Origin: Methylobacterium bullatum
GTDB taxonomy: Bacteria > Pseudomonadota > Alphaproteobacteria > Rhizobiales > Beijerinckiaceae
Direction: 5' to 3'
DNA length: 64,000 bases
Assembly (NCBI GenBank): GCA_902712845.1
Contig: LR743504.1
Location: forward strand, 4,314,001 to 4,378,000
Below are positions 25,444-34,471 of this stretch, in pieces. The position numbers and the translations under genes are program-made. Within the stretch, counting starts at the first letter, position 1, and each line of letters starts with the position of its first letter. The notes under the pieces were generated by a model that saw only the letters and a list, made by a program, of their open reading frames with translations, was not told where the DNA came from and ran no database searches.

Positions 25444-25492
25444 TTTGATGTACGCACATCAAACTCCGTCCGCAAGGATTTTCGTGCGTACA
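25444..25492. promoter_or_regulatory. brnTA operator
   Basis: A perfect palindrome TTTGATGT-ACGC-ACATCAAA (25444-25463) is only 3 bases from the brnT ATG. Overlapping it, TGTACGCAC (25449-25457) and GTGCGTACA (25484-25492) form a second inverted repeat. This is a typical site for a ribbon-helix-helix antitoxin. Confidence 0.7.
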
Positions 25493-25561
25493 AAAATGGC
25501 TGCTGATGGAAGAGATCGCGTCGCGGGGTGACGCTCTGCGATCCGATGCCGGATCAGGCAG

Positions 25562-25594
25562 AAAAAAGCCCGCTAAGTCATGGACTTAGCGGGC
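25562..25594 (-). terminator. Intrinsic terminator after tRNA-Met
   Basis: A perfect 12-bp stem (GCCCGCTAAGTC / GACTTAGCGGGC) with a 3-base loop is followed on the minus strand by six T residues, just downstream of the tRNA. Confidence 0.92.
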
Positions 25595-25602
25595 GAAAAC
25601 TG

Positions 25603-25679
25603 TGGTAGCGAGGGAGAGATTTGAACTCCCGACACAAGGATTATGATTCCTCTGCTCTAACCAACTGAGCTACCCCGCC
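25603..25679 (-). tRNA. tRNA-Met (CAT), elongator type
   Basis: 77 nt on the minus strand starting GGCGGGGTAGCTCAG and ending CGCTACCA with an encoded CCA. The anticodon loop ATCATAA gives CAT, and the T-arm TTCAAAT is present. G1 pairs with U72 and the D-loop begins AGCTCAG, both consistent with elongator Met rather than initiator. An Ile2 (lysidine-modified CAT) tRNA cannot be excluded by eye. Confidence 0.93.
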
Positions 25680-25795
25680 ATAACAAAGGAACCCGCGCGG
25701 TGCGGGCGCCCCTGAAGAGATCGGCGGTATAAAGAAATCCGCCTTCGGGTGTCAACGGGGAGTTTGCGACTTGGCCACTCCCAGGCGCGGTTTTC

Positions 25796-27037
25796 TCAGA
25801 GCCGGGTGCCCAGGATCTCGGCCACCTGCGGGATGTCCTTATCGCCACGGCCCGAGAGATTGAGCACCATCAGATGCTCGGCGGGCTTCGTGGGCGCGAT
25901 CTCGAACACCTTGGCGAGGGCGTGGGCCGGCTCGAGTGCCGGGATGATGCCCTCCAGCATCGAGCACAGCTTGAACGCCTCCAGCGTCTCGGAATCCGTC
26001 GCCGAGAGGTAGGTGACGCGCTTGGCCTCGTGCAGCCAGGCGTGTTCGGGGCCGATGCCGGGATAGTCAAGGCCGGCCGAGATCGAGTGGGCGTCGGCGA
26101 TCTGACCGTCCTCGTTCTGCAGCAGGTAGGTCCGGTTGCCGTGGAGCACACCCGGCTTTCCGCCGGACAGGGAGGCGGCGTGCAGGCCCGAGGAGATGCC
26201 GTGGCCGGCGGCCTCGACCCCGTAGATCTCCACCTCGCGGTCGTCGAGGAACGGGTGGAACAGGCCCATGGCATTGGAGCCGCCGCCGATGCAGGCGATG
26301 AGCGAGTCGGGCAGGCGCCCTTCCATCTCCAGCATCTGCTCCCTGGTCTCGCGACCGATGATCGACTGGAAATCGCGCACCATCGCCGGATAGGGGTGAG
26401 GCCCGGCCACGGTGCCGATGCAGTAGAACGTGTCGGCGACGTTGGTGACCCAGTCGCGCAGCGCCTCGTTCATGGCGTCCTTGAGGGTCTTGGTGCCGGA
26501 TTCCACCGGGATCACCTCGGCGCCGAGCATCTTCATGCGAAAGACGTTGGGCGCCTGGCGCGCCACGTCGACGGCGCCCATGTAGACGACGCATTTCAGG
26601 CCGAACCGGGCGCAGAGGGTGGCGGTGGCGACCCCGTGCTGACCGGCGCCGGTCTCGGCGATGATCCGCGGCTTGCCCATGCGGCGGGCCAGCATGATCT
26701 GGCCGAGCACGTTGTTCACCTTGTGCGAGCCGGTATGGTTCAGCTCCTCGCGCTTGAAGAAGACCTTGGCCCCATGGCCCGGAGCCGACTTCGTCCGCAA
26801 GTGCTCGGTGATTCGCTCGGCGTAGTAGAGCGGGCTTGGGCGGCCGACGTAATGGGTCAGGTGGCCGTTCATCTCCTCCTGAAAAGACGGATCGGCTTTC
26901 GCCTCCGCATAGGCCTTCTCGAGGTCGAGGATGAGCGGCATCAGCGTCTCGGCGACGAAACGACCGCCGAAGATGCCGAAGCGGCCGCGCTCGTCCGGTC
27001 CGTTGCGGAACGAGTTCGGAGAGGGGGCGATGGTCAC
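25796..27037 (-). CDS. trpB: Tryptophan synthase beta subunit
   Basis: 413 residues from the GTG at 27037 (MTIAPSPNSFRNGPDERGRFG), with AAGGA eight bases upstream. It carries the PLP lysine in ELNHTGSHKVNN, ETGAGQHGVATA and the phosphate-binding CIGGGSNAMG. It joins indole and serine to tryptophan in complex with TrpA. trpF lies upstream in the same direction. trpA, normally next, is absent: downstream are tRNA-Met and brnTA. Confidence 0.97.
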   Translation of the reverse strand: MTIAPSPNSFRNGPDERGRFGIFGGRFVAETLMPLILDLEKAYAEAKADPSFQEEMNGHLTHYVGRPSPLYYAERITEHLRTKSAPGHGAKVFFKREELNHTGSHKVNNVLGQIMLARRMGKPRIIAETGAGQHGVATATLCARFGLKCVVYMGAVDVARQAPNVFRMKMLGAEVIPVESGTKTLKDAMNEALRDWVTNVADTFYCIGTVAGPHPYPAMVRDFQSIIGRETREQMLEMEGRLPDSLIACIGGGSNAMGLFHPFLDDREVEIYGVEAAGHGISSGLHAASLSGGKPGVLHGNRTYLLQNEDGQIADAHSISAGLDYPGIGPEHAWLHEAKRVTYLSATDSETLEAFKLCSMLEGIIPALEPAHALAKVFEIAPTKPAEHLMVLNLSGRGDKDIPQVAEILGTRL

Positions 27038-27172
27038 GGTTGTCGTCCTTCGCGTCTTCGGCCGGCGGGTCTCCGCCGGGCCTGTGCGTTCGGTATCGGG
27101 TTGCGCCAATGCCTAGACCCGCGTGGGGGGCGTCTACAATGCGGCGAACGCGTCGATTTGTGAAATCGGACC

Positions 27173-27817
27173 CTATTCGTAGGCCCGAACCGCCGCGATG
27201 AAGGCGGCGATGCGTTCCGGGCTCTTCTCTCCCGGCCGCGTCTCGACGCCCGAGGAGACATCGACGGCGCGCAGGCCCGTTCGGGCGAGGGCTTCGGCGA
27301 GGTTCTCGGGGGTGAGACCGCCCGAGAGCATCGTCCCCGCCGGCAAGGTTTTCCCTGCGAGAAGACCCCAATCGAAGGCGAGGCCGTTGCCGCCGGGAAG
27401 TGCCGCGTCCGGCGGCGGCTTGGCGTCGAGGAGGATGCGGTCGGCTGCCTCGTACGCGGCGATGGCGGCGAGGTCCGAGGGCGTCGAGACGCCGAGCGCC
27501 TTCATCACGGGGCGACCGCTACGGTCGCGGATGGCCGCGACCCGCTCGGGCGTCTCGTGTCCGTGGAGTTGGATCCAGTCCGGATCGACGGCACCGAGGG
27601 CCGCATCGATCAGGGCGTCGTCGGGGTCCACGAGGAGGAGAACCCGCTCCGCCCTGCTCTTCGCCCGGTCCGACAGCAGGCGCGCCGTCTCCAAAGGGAC
27701 ATGGCGCGGGCTCTTGGGGAAATGCACGAAGCCGACGAGGTCCGCCCCAGCCGAGAGCGCCGCGTCGAGAGTGTCGGGCGCGCTCAGCCCGCAGATCTTG
27801 ACGCGGATCGACGGCAT
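27173..27817 (-). CDS. trpF: Phosphoribosylanthranilate isomerase
   Basis: A 214-residue TIM barrel starting MPSIRVKICGLSAPDTLDAA (catalytic Cys in KICG) with GFVHFPKSPRHV, QLHGHE and LSGGLTPENL. It catalyses the Amadori rearrangement in tryptophan synthesis. It lies between lapA and trpB on the minus strand, the usual order in this group. Confidence 0.96.
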   Translation of the reverse strand: MPSIRVKICGLSAPDTLDAALSAGADLVGFVHFPKSPRHVPLETARLLSDRAKSRAERVLLLVDPDDALIDAALGAVDPDWIQLHGHETPERVAAIRDRSGRPVMKALGVSTPSDLAAIAAYEAADRILLDAKPPPDAALPGGNGLAFDWGLLAGKTLPAGTMLSGGLTPENLAEALARTGLRAVDVSSGVETRPGEKSPERIAAFIAAVRAYE

Positions 27818-27824
27818 GACGGCA

Positions 27825-28196
27825 CTAACGCGGCGCGGGGAGCGCGACGCGGCTGTCGAGACCGGGATAGCGCTCGGCCGGGGCTGGCTCGCTCGCCGCT
27901 ACACGCGACTTCAGGCGCTCGGTCTCGCCCTCCAGGCGACAGATTTCGCGGCGGCGGGCCGCGCTCGTCCGCCGTGTGCTCGACTGACCCAGCCACGTGC
28001 CGATGCCGCCGCAGAGGATGCCGATGGCGACGGAGGCGAAGATGAGGACGTAGAGCGGCAGCGGCAGGCTGAAGGCCGGCGTGTCCGTCGTGAACGGATC
28101 GAAGGACAGGCGGACGACCTCCCGGTTGGCGACGGCCAGGGCGACGACCACGATCGCCACGGGAAGCAGGATCAAACCCTTGAAGAAGCGGATCAT
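27825..28196 (-). CDS. lapA: LapA domain (DUF1049) membrane protein
   Basis: 123 residues with two membrane helices: MIRFFKGLILLPVAIVVVAL followed by AVANREVVRLSFDPF, and LYVLIFASVAIGILCGGIGTW. A basic, coiled tail follows. This is the LapA/DUF1049 pattern, linked to lipopolysaccharide assembly in E. coli. It sits between ihfB and trpF and probably shares their transcript. Longer upstream reading overlaps ihfB and is not credible. Confidence 0.85.
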   Translation of the reverse strand: MIRFFKGLILLPVAIVVVALAVANREVVRLSFDPFTTDTPAFSLPLPLYVLIFASVAIGILCGGIGTWLGQSSTRRTSAARRREICRLEGETERLKSRVAASEPAPAERYPGLDSRVALPAPR

Positions 28197-28236
28197 CGAG
28201 ACACTCCGGTCGATGGGACGAGGCTGTGCATGGCGT

Positions 28237-28557
28237 TCAGGATTCCTCGTTTTCGGAGGGCTCCTCAGCGCCGATCCCGGCCTCATTGAGTCGTTGGCGC
28301 ATCTCCTTGCCCGTCTTGAACACGGGGATGGCCTTCTCGGAGACGGCAACGGGCTCACCGGTGCGCGGGTTGCGCCCCCGTCGCGCATCGCGGCGCTTGA
28401 CCGAGAAGGCGCCGAAGCCGCGCAGTTCGACACGGTCGCCGCGCGCCAACGCCTCGGCGATCGTGTCGAGGATCGCCTTCACCAGGGTCTCCACGTCGCG
28501 CTGGTACAGATGCGGGTTCTGCTCTGCGATCCTGAGCACGAGCTCCGACTTGATCAT
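28237..28557 (-). CDS. ihfB: Integration host factor beta subunit
   Basis: A 106-residue HU/IHF-fold protein starting MIKSELVLRIAEQNPHLYQ, with VELRGFGAFSVKRRDARRGRN and the beta-arm RNPRTGEPVAV carrying the intercalating Pro. It bends DNA with IhfA. It is longer than the 94-residue E. coli protein because of an acidic tail (GAEEPSENEES). It follows sppA and precedes lapA. Confidence 0.95.
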   Translation of the reverse strand: MIKSELVLRIAEQNPHLYQRDVETLVKAILDTIAEALARGDRVELRGFGAFSVKRRDARRGRNPRTGEPVAVSEKAIPVFKTGKEMRQRLNEAGIGAEEPSENEES

Positions 28558-28635
28558 GCGGCGGTCTTCCCTGAATTCATGCGGTTCCGGCACCCCTGCG
28601 GACGTGATCCGGGCAGGCGTGGTTCGGCGTCGCCC

Positions 28636-29616
28636 TCAAGGCGCATCGGCGGAACCCGGACGCCAGAGGGCGAGCATGCCCCCTTGTGCGAGACCTGCCG
28701 TCTCGTCGCCGGCCTGACGCAGGCGCGTGGCGAGGCCGCCCAGCCCCAGTAGGTCGGCCCCCATGCCGAGAGCCGACCAGAGCTTGAAGTCGCTCTCGGA
28801 TTTCGGCTTCCAGTCGCGCACGGGCAGACCCTTCGCGACGTTGCGCTCGGTCTCGAGCCAGGCGATCGCCTGACGCTCACCGCCGACACCGTCCACCAGC
28901 TTCAGCGGCACGCTCTGGCGGCCGCTGAACACGCGCCCGTCGGAGACGGTCGCGAGTTCTTTCTCGGAGAGCTTGCGCCGCTCTGAGACGAGGCCTTTGA
29001 ACCAGGCGTAGGTATCGCCGACGACGGAGGCCAAGGCGGCGCGGGCCTCGGGCGAAGTCGGAGTGAAGCCCGACGGCTCTGCCTTCAGCGGCGACGACTT
29101 CACCGACTCGACCTTGACCCCGACCTTGTCGAGGAGGCCGGACAGGTCGGGATACTGGAACAGCACGCCGATGGACCCGACGAGGGCGGTTTCCCGCGCG
29201 ACGATATGATCGGCCGCGATGGCGGCGATATAGGCGCCCGACGCCGCCGTGCCGTCGACGAAGGCCACCATCGGCTTCTTCTCGGACAGCGCGCGAAGGT
29301 TGCGGTAGAGTTCCTCAGAGCCGGTTGTGGTGCCGCCCGGCGACGAGATCGAGACAATGACGCCCTGCACCGCGCCGGCGTCGCGGACCCGCTCGATGAG
29401 CTTGATCGTCGATTCGCTGCCGGCGATGAAGCCGCCGATAGAGATGCGGGCGATCTGCGGTTTCACGGCCGGGAAACCGAAGCCGTCACTGCCCCGGACC
29501 CGGTAGCCCAATGTCCCGACGGCGACGATCAGCCCGCCGATCCCGACGACGCGCCACAGGGAGAGCTTGCGGCGCAGGCGCCGGCGATCGATCAGAAGTT
29601 CGGCGTCTGCGGCCAT
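28636..29616 (-). CDS. sppA: Signal peptide peptidase SppA (short form)
   Basis: A 326-residue inner-membrane serine protease. It has an N-terminal anchor (~22-40) and one S49 protease domain with the nucleophile Ser126 in DGTAASGAYIAA and the general base Lys178 in SSPLKAEPSGF. It is the half-length type that forms ring oligomers, unlike the 67-kDa E. coli enzyme. It degrades cleaved signal peptides in the membrane. It lies upstream of ihfB in the same direction. Confidence 0.94.
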   Translation of the reverse strand: MAADAELLIDRRRLRRKLSLWRVVGIGGLIVAVGTLGYRVRGSDGFGFPAVKPQIARISIGGFIAGSESTIKLIERVRDAGAVQGVIVSISSPGGTTTGSEELYRNLRALSEKKPMVAFVDGTAASGAYIAAIAADHIVARETALVGSIGVLFQYPDLSGLLDKVGVKVESVKSSPLKAEPSGFTPTSPEARAALASVVGDTYAWFKGLVSERRKLSEKELATVSDGRVFSGRQSVPLKLVDGVGGERQAIAWLETERNVAKGLPVRDWKPKSESDFKLWSALGMGADLLGLGGLATRLRQAGDETAGLAQGGMLALWRPGSADAP

Positions 29617-29994
29617 GCGATCGTCCCGCTCCCTTGACTCGTCCGCCCGCTGCGGGCGGCTGTTCGCTCACGGGACGTCAGGATGCACCGGTCAGTGCCT
29701 CCATCGTCCCCCAGAGATCTGTTCCACACCCGCCGCCGGATTGCACCAAGCCGTTGGCAGCTCTCGCATCCTTCCGCCGGAAGACCGATGGAGTCTGGGG
29801 TACGCGAAAGCAGGGCCGTGTTCTAGCGCCCCCTCCGGTAGACCGGCAAGAGGACTCGTCGACGGGAAGCGAGGCTTCGGCACAAAGCCGTTGGGGATGG
29901 TGGCTCGACGGGTGGTTCGATCGCTCGGCCGAGACAGAATCCTCCGCTGTCGAACTGGCGACATCGGAGGATTCCTGCGTTCTCCTTCACTCGC
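29617..29994. other. Intergenic region with stem-loop after mqo
   Basis: 378 bases without a convincing gene, between the ends of the mqo and sppA reading frames (mqo stop at 29995, sppA start at 29616). At 29937-29974 GAATCCTCCGCTGTCG and CGACATCGGAGGATTC pair at 15 of 16 positions around a 6-base loop. With no T run this could be a terminator-like or RNA-stabilising hairpin for mqo. A GC-rich CCGCCCGC / GCGGGCGG pair lies just upstream of sppA (near 29642-29660). Confidence 0.55.
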
Positions 29995-31725
29995 TCAGGG
30001 AGCGAGGTCGTGGACCGGCTTCGTCGTGGTGGTGCGGTTGCTGTTGAGAACGGTGTTGCTGACCGGTGTCTGCTTGAGCGCCTCGACGTCGATCTGCGGG
30101 GGAGCCGGGAGCTGCAACTGCTCGCTCGTATAGGCCCAGGCCTGCGCGACCCGCTCCGGATCGTCGTTGAGCTTCAATCCGTAGCTCGGGACGATCTGCC
30201 GGAGCTTCGCCTGCCATTCCGGCGACGAGACCTTGGAGGCGAACACCTTTTCCAGCACCTTCAGCATGATCGGGGCCGCGGTGGACGCGCCCGGGGAGGC
30301 GCCGAGCAGCGCCGCGATGCTGCCGTCCTTCGCGCTGACGATTTCCGTACCGAGCTTCAGAACGCCGCCCTTGTCCTTGTCGCGCTTGATGATCTGCACG
30401 CGCTGGCCCGCCTGCCACAGGCGCCATTCTTCCTTCTTGGCCTTGGGGAAATACTCACGCAGGGCGGCGATGCGGTCATCGTCCGAGAGCATCAGCTGGC
30501 CGGCCAGATACTCCACTAGGGGATATTCATCCACGCCCACGCGAACCATCGGCCAGACGTTGCTGGTGGTCGTCGAGGACAGGAGGTCGAAATAGGAGCC
30601 CTCCTTCAGGAACTTTGTGGAGAAGGTCGCGAAGGGACCGAACAGCAGGACGCGCTTGCCGTCGAGGACGCGCGTGTCCAGATGCGGAACGGACATCGGC
30701 GGCGAGCCGACCGAGGCCTTGCCGTAGGCCTTCGCCAGATGCTGCGTGGTCACATCGGGATTCTCATTGACGAGGAACGAGCCGCCGACGGGAAAGCCGG
30801 CGTAGTCCTCGCCTTCGGGGATGCCGGATTTCTGCAGGAGATGCAGCGATCCGCCGCCCGCGCCGATGAACACGAACTTGGCGTCGAAACTCTGCTCGGA
30901 CCCGTCCTTGAGGTTCCGCGAAACCACGCGCCAGGATCCGTCGGGGTTCTTGTCGATGGTCCGGACCTCGGACGAGGCCTTCAGGTCGAAGTTCGGCTGG
31001 CTCTGCAGATGCGCGACGAACTGACGGGTGATCTCGCCGAACTCCACGTCGGTGCCCAAAGAGGTCCAGGTGGCTGCGATCTTCTGCTTGGGATCGCGGC
31101 CCTCCATCATGAGGGGAACCCATTTCCGGATCTGCTCGGGATCGGTCGAATAGTCCATGCCCGCGAAGAGCGGGCTCGCCTTGAGCGCGGCATGGCGCTT
31201 CTTGAGAAAGGCGATGTTCTCGTCGCCCCACACGAAGCTCATATGTGGGGTGTAGTTGATGAACGAGCGGGGGTTCTTCAGGACGCCGTTGCGAACCTGC
31301 CACGCCAGGAACTGGCGCGTGACCTGAAAGGCCTCGTTGATCTCGACGGCCTTGGCGATCTCGATATGACCGTCCTTCTTCTCTGGCGTGTAGTTGAGCT
31401 CCGCGAGGGCGGAATGGCCCGTGCCGGCATTGTTCCAGCCGTTGGAACTCTCCTTCGCCACGCCGTCGAGCCGCTCGATCATCTGGATCGACCAGTTGGG
31501 TTCGAGTTCGCGCAGCCATACACCGAGCGTGGCGCTCATGATGCCGCCGCCGATCAGAAGGACATCGACCTTCTTCGCCGGAGGGGCCGCGAGAACCAGG
31601 GAGCCGGGCACGGCCACGGCCGCCATCCCGGTCAAGGCCGTGCCGAGGATCTGCCTGCGGTTCAGGGCAGGCGCCGTGGAGGAAACGCCCTTGGGCGGGC
31701 ACATATCGTTGTCATCGGCGCTCAT
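29995..31725 (-). CDS. mqo: Malate:quinone oxidoreductase with Tat-type signal
   Basis: 576 residues from MSADDNDMCPPKG, with GAGG seven bases upstream. The FAD-binding VDVLLIGGGIMSATLGVWL and the MQO signature ERLDGVAKESSNGWNNAGTGH are intact, and LFGPFATFSTKFLKEGS lies in the C-terminal half. It oxidises malate to oxaloacetate and passes electrons to quinone. A twin-arginine stretch (LNRRQILGTALTGMAAVAV, then LAAPPAKK) precedes the enzyme, suggesting export to the periplasm, which is unusual for MQO. It is inserted between rpsA and sppA. Confidence 0.93.
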   Translation of the reverse strand: MSADDNDMCPPKGVSSTAPALNRRQILGTALTGMAAVAVPGSLVLAAPPAKKVDVLLIGGGIMSATLGVWLRELEPNWSIQMIERLDGVAKESSNGWNNAGTGHSALAELNYTPEKKDGHIEIAKAVEINEAFQVTRQFLAWQVRNGVLKNPRSFINYTPHMSFVWGDENIAFLKKRHAALKASPLFAGMDYSTDPEQIRKWVPLMMEGRDPKQKIAATWTSLGTDVEFGEITRQFVAHLQSQPNFDLKASSEVRTIDKNPDGSWRVVSRNLKDGSEQSFDAKFVFIGAGGGSLHLLQKSGIPEGEDYAGFPVGGSFLVNENPDVTTQHLAKAYGKASVGSPPMSVPHLDTRVLDGKRVLLFGPFATFSTKFLKEGSYFDLLSSTTTSNVWPMVRVGVDEYPLVEYLAGQLMLSDDDRIAALREYFPKAKKEEWRLWQAGQRVQIIKRDKDKGGVLKLGTEIVSAKDGSIAALLGASPGASTAAPIMLKVLEKVFASKVSSPEWQAKLRQIVPSYGLKLNDDPERVAQAWAYTSEQLQLPAPPQIDVEALKQTPVSNTVLNSNRTTTTKPVHDLAP

Positions 31726-32456
31726 CGCCATACCTCGTTCTGCGGAACACGTCCGAAGGACCCTCATCGGACGTCTGTCCGTCCAGGGCATCGGATCGAG
31801 AGGATCGGAGGAGCGCTTCTTCCCAGAGGGCATTCTTGCCCGGTGTGCTGGTTTGACCAGTCTGCCGGATCGATGCCCCGCCGATCCCGGTCGGTAAAGG
31901 GGTCGGCAGTAGTCTTCCAGCTATTATTTGTCAGTCCGATGGTACGATTGGACGCTCTGGCTTTCTCTCTGGAATATTTACAGACGAGAGGTCAATACGA
32001 CGCCTCGTGACTTCGGGTATTTTTCCATGTCCGAAAGGATTCCGCACGGGCAGCCCAGCCGTGGAGGACGGCGAGCCGGCGCGAAGGGCATCTTCGGCGA
32101 CCATCCGCGAAGCGCCAGGGCTGTTTCAGCTGATCGACCTGCGGCCCGAATGTCCCATCCGGGCTGCCGCTCCGGAGTCCCGTCCGGTACCGGCGATGTC
32201 TCGAACAGTGGCGTTTGCAGTTCGAGCCGATCCCTCGGTGCCCGCCTCCTAGACGATGGCCCGGAGGGCAACAATCGGCGGGTCGCCGCAATCCGTTCAA
32301 ATGCCGGGTTTTGAAACCGCCACGTGAGAGCGAGCCCGCTCGAAAGAGACCGTGTCGAGACAGAGAAACGCCCGCGCGGGAGGCGATCCCGCGCGGGCGT
32401 CCAGTGTGCGGTCACCGGCTCGGATGAGCCGGCGACCGTTGGTTTCCGCGCCGGAT
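31726..32456. other. Long intergenic region between mqo and rpsA
   Basis: About 730 bases with the rpsA terminator (32359-32400) at one end. No coding frame with family similarity or convincing codon bias was found. The mqo promoter should lie near 31726-31950, where AT-rich tracts (tctggaatatttacag) occur. Confidence 0.6.
32359..32400 (-). terminator. Intrinsic terminator after rpsA
   Basis: A perfect 13-bp stem (ACGCCCGCGCGGG / CCCGCGCGGGCGT, 32368-32400) with a 7-base loop is followed on the minus strand by TTTCTCT. It is 57 bases beyond the rpsA stop. Confidence 0.82.
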
Positions 32457-34187
32457 TTAGTCCTGCGCGTCGTCCTTGTCGTCGCTGGTGCGGGCCTTCT
32501 TGAAGGCGGCACCGAGGATCTCACCGAGGGAGGCGCCGGAATCGGCGGATCCGAACTGAGCCATCGCCTCCTTCTCCTCGGCCATTTCCAGGGCCTTGAT
32601 CGAGAGCTGGACGCGACGCGCCTTGCGATCGAACTGGATCACGCGGGCATCGAACTTCTCGCCGGCGGCGAAGCGCTCGGGGCGCTGATCGCCACGGTCA
32701 CGAGCCAGCTCGGCCCGGCGGATGAAGGTGGTGAGGTCGGTGTCGACGATCTTCACCTCGACGCCCGAATCCTTCACTTCCAGCACTTCGCAGGTCACGA
32801 TCTGACCCTTCTTGAACTCGCCGGCCTCCGTGAAGGGGTCACCGCCGAGCTGCTTCACGCCGAGCGAGATGCGCTCCTTCTCGACGTCGACGTCGAGAAC
32901 CTGGGCGCGCAGCATGTCGCCCTTCTTGAACTCCTCGATGACCTGCTCGCCGGGACGGTTCCAGTCGAGATCCGACAGGTGGACCATGCCGTCGACGTCG
33001 CCGTCGAGACCGATGAACAGACCGAACTCGGTCTTGTTCTTGACCTCACCCTCGACCTCGGAGCCGACCGGATGCTGCTCGGCGAAGGCCTCCCAGGGGT
33101 TCTGGAGGGTCTGCTTGAGGCCGAGCGAGATGCGGCGCTTGACGGGATCGACTTCGAGGATCTGCACTTCCACTTCCTGCGAGGTGGAGACGATCTTGCC
33201 CGGGTGAACGTTCTTCTTCGTCCAGGACATCTCGGAGACGTGGATCAGGCCTTCGATGCCCGGCTCCAGCTCCACGAAGGCGCCGTAATCGGTGATGTTG
33301 GTGACACGGCCCTTGAGCTTGGCGTCGACCGGGTAGCGCTGGGCGATGCCCTCCCACGGATCGGCGAGCAGCTGCTTGATGCCGAGCGAGATGCGGTGGG
33401 TCTCGTGGTTGATCTTGATGATCTTGACCTTGACCGTCTGGCCGATGGTCACGACCTCGGACGGATGGTTCACGCGGCGCCATGCCATGTCGGTGACGTG
33501 GAGCAGGCCGTCGATGCCGCCGAGATCGACGAAGGCGCCGTACTCGGTGATGTTCTTGACGACGCCGTCGATGACCTGACCCTCTTCGAGGTTGGCCACG
33601 AGCTCGGAGCGCTGCTCGGCGCGGCTCTCTTCGAGGACGGTGCGGCGCGACACGACGATGTTGCCGCGGCGTCGATCCATCTTGAGGATCTGGAACGGCT
33701 GCGGGGTGCCCAGCAGCGGGGTGACGTCGCGGACGGGACGGATGTCCACCTGCGAGCGCGGCAGGAACGCCACGGCACCGTCGAGATCGACGGTGTAGCC
33801 GCCCTTGACCTGGTTGAAGATCGCGCCGGTGACGCGCTCGTTGGCCTCGAAGGCCTTCTCGAGCTTGACCCAGCTCTCCTCGCGGCGGGCCTTGTCGCGC
33901 GAGATGACGGCCTCGCCGAGCGCGTTCTCGATGCGGTCGACATAGACCTCGACCTCGTCGCCGACGGCCAGTTCGCCTTCGCGGCCGGGGCCGTTGAATT
34001 CCTTGAGGGCGACACGGCCTTCCGTCTTGGCGCCGATGTCGATGACGGCCACGTCCTTCTCGATCGCGACGACGCGACCCTTGACGACGGAACCTTCGGT
34101 GATCTCGTGCTCGAGGAAGCTCTCCTCGAGGAGAGCCGCGAAGTCGTCGCGGCTCGGGTTACGCTGCAGGGCGCTACCAGCGGTCAT
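32457..34187 (-). CDS. rpsA: 30S ribosomal protein S1
   Basis: 576 residues with six S1/OB-fold RNA-binding repeats (for example VKNITEYGAFVDLGGIDGLLH, VTNITDYGAFVELEPGIEGL and VKNKTEFGLFIGLDGDVDGM). S1 binds mRNA leaders and delivers them to the 30S subunit. Start MTAGSALQRNPSRDDFAALL, with AGGAGAC before the ATG. cmk, the common upstream neighbour, is not found here. Confidence 0.98.
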   Translation of the reverse strand: MTAGSALQRNPSRDDFAALLEESFLEHEITEGSVVKGRVVAIEKDVAVIDIGAKTEGRVALKEFNGPGREGELAVGDEVEVYVDRIENALGEAVISRDKARREESWVKLEKAFEANERVTGAIFNQVKGGYTVDLDGAVAFLPRSQVDIRPVRDVTPLLGTPQPFQILKMDRRRGNIVVSRRTVLEESRAEQRSELVANLEEGQVIDGVVKNITEYGAFVDLGGIDGLLHVTDMAWRRVNHPSEVVTIGQTVKVKIIKINHETHRISLGIKQLLADPWEGIAQRYPVDAKLKGRVTNITDYGAFVELEPGIEGLIHVSEMSWTKKNVHPGKIVSTSQEVEVQILEVDPVKRRISLGLKQTLQNPWEAFAEQHPVGSEVEGEVKNKTEFGLFIGLDGDVDGMVHLSDLDWNRPGEQVIEEFKKGDMLRAQVLDVDVEKERISLGVKQLGGDPFTEAGEFKKGQIVTCEVLEVKDSGVEVKIVDTDLTTFIRRAELARDRGDQRPERFAAGEKFDARVIQFDRKARRVQLSIKALEMAEEKEAMAQFGSADSGASLGEILGAAFKKARTSDDKDDAQD

Positions 34188-34471
34188 TCTGTCTCCTGAC
34201 AGGCCTCATGGTCGAGGCCGGCGTCGGCGGTTCGTGTGACGGGACACCCTCGGCGATCGCCGCCCGCGCGCCCCCTGGAGGACTCGGCAGGCTCACCTCC
34301 CGCAGGAGGGCCGACGCAATCTGGAACAATGGTCGAGGGCCATTCCCCAACGGTCCGATGGCGGGACGAAAAGCCCGCGCACAGTCGAATCCGAAGGGAG
34401 GACGGCGCTGCCATAACCGATCGCGTCCGTTTCGGCAACAGAACGCTTGCGATCCGCGTCGGAGGATGCGT

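Noticed and set aside
32007..32330. Short frames between mqo and rpsA
   Set aside because: No consistent codon bias, ribosome site or family resemblance in any frame.
32352..34199. 615-residue plus-strand open frame opposite rpsA
   Set aside because: It is antisense to a certain ribosomal protein gene; its Leu/Asp-rich repeats mirror rpsA codons and have no independent motif.
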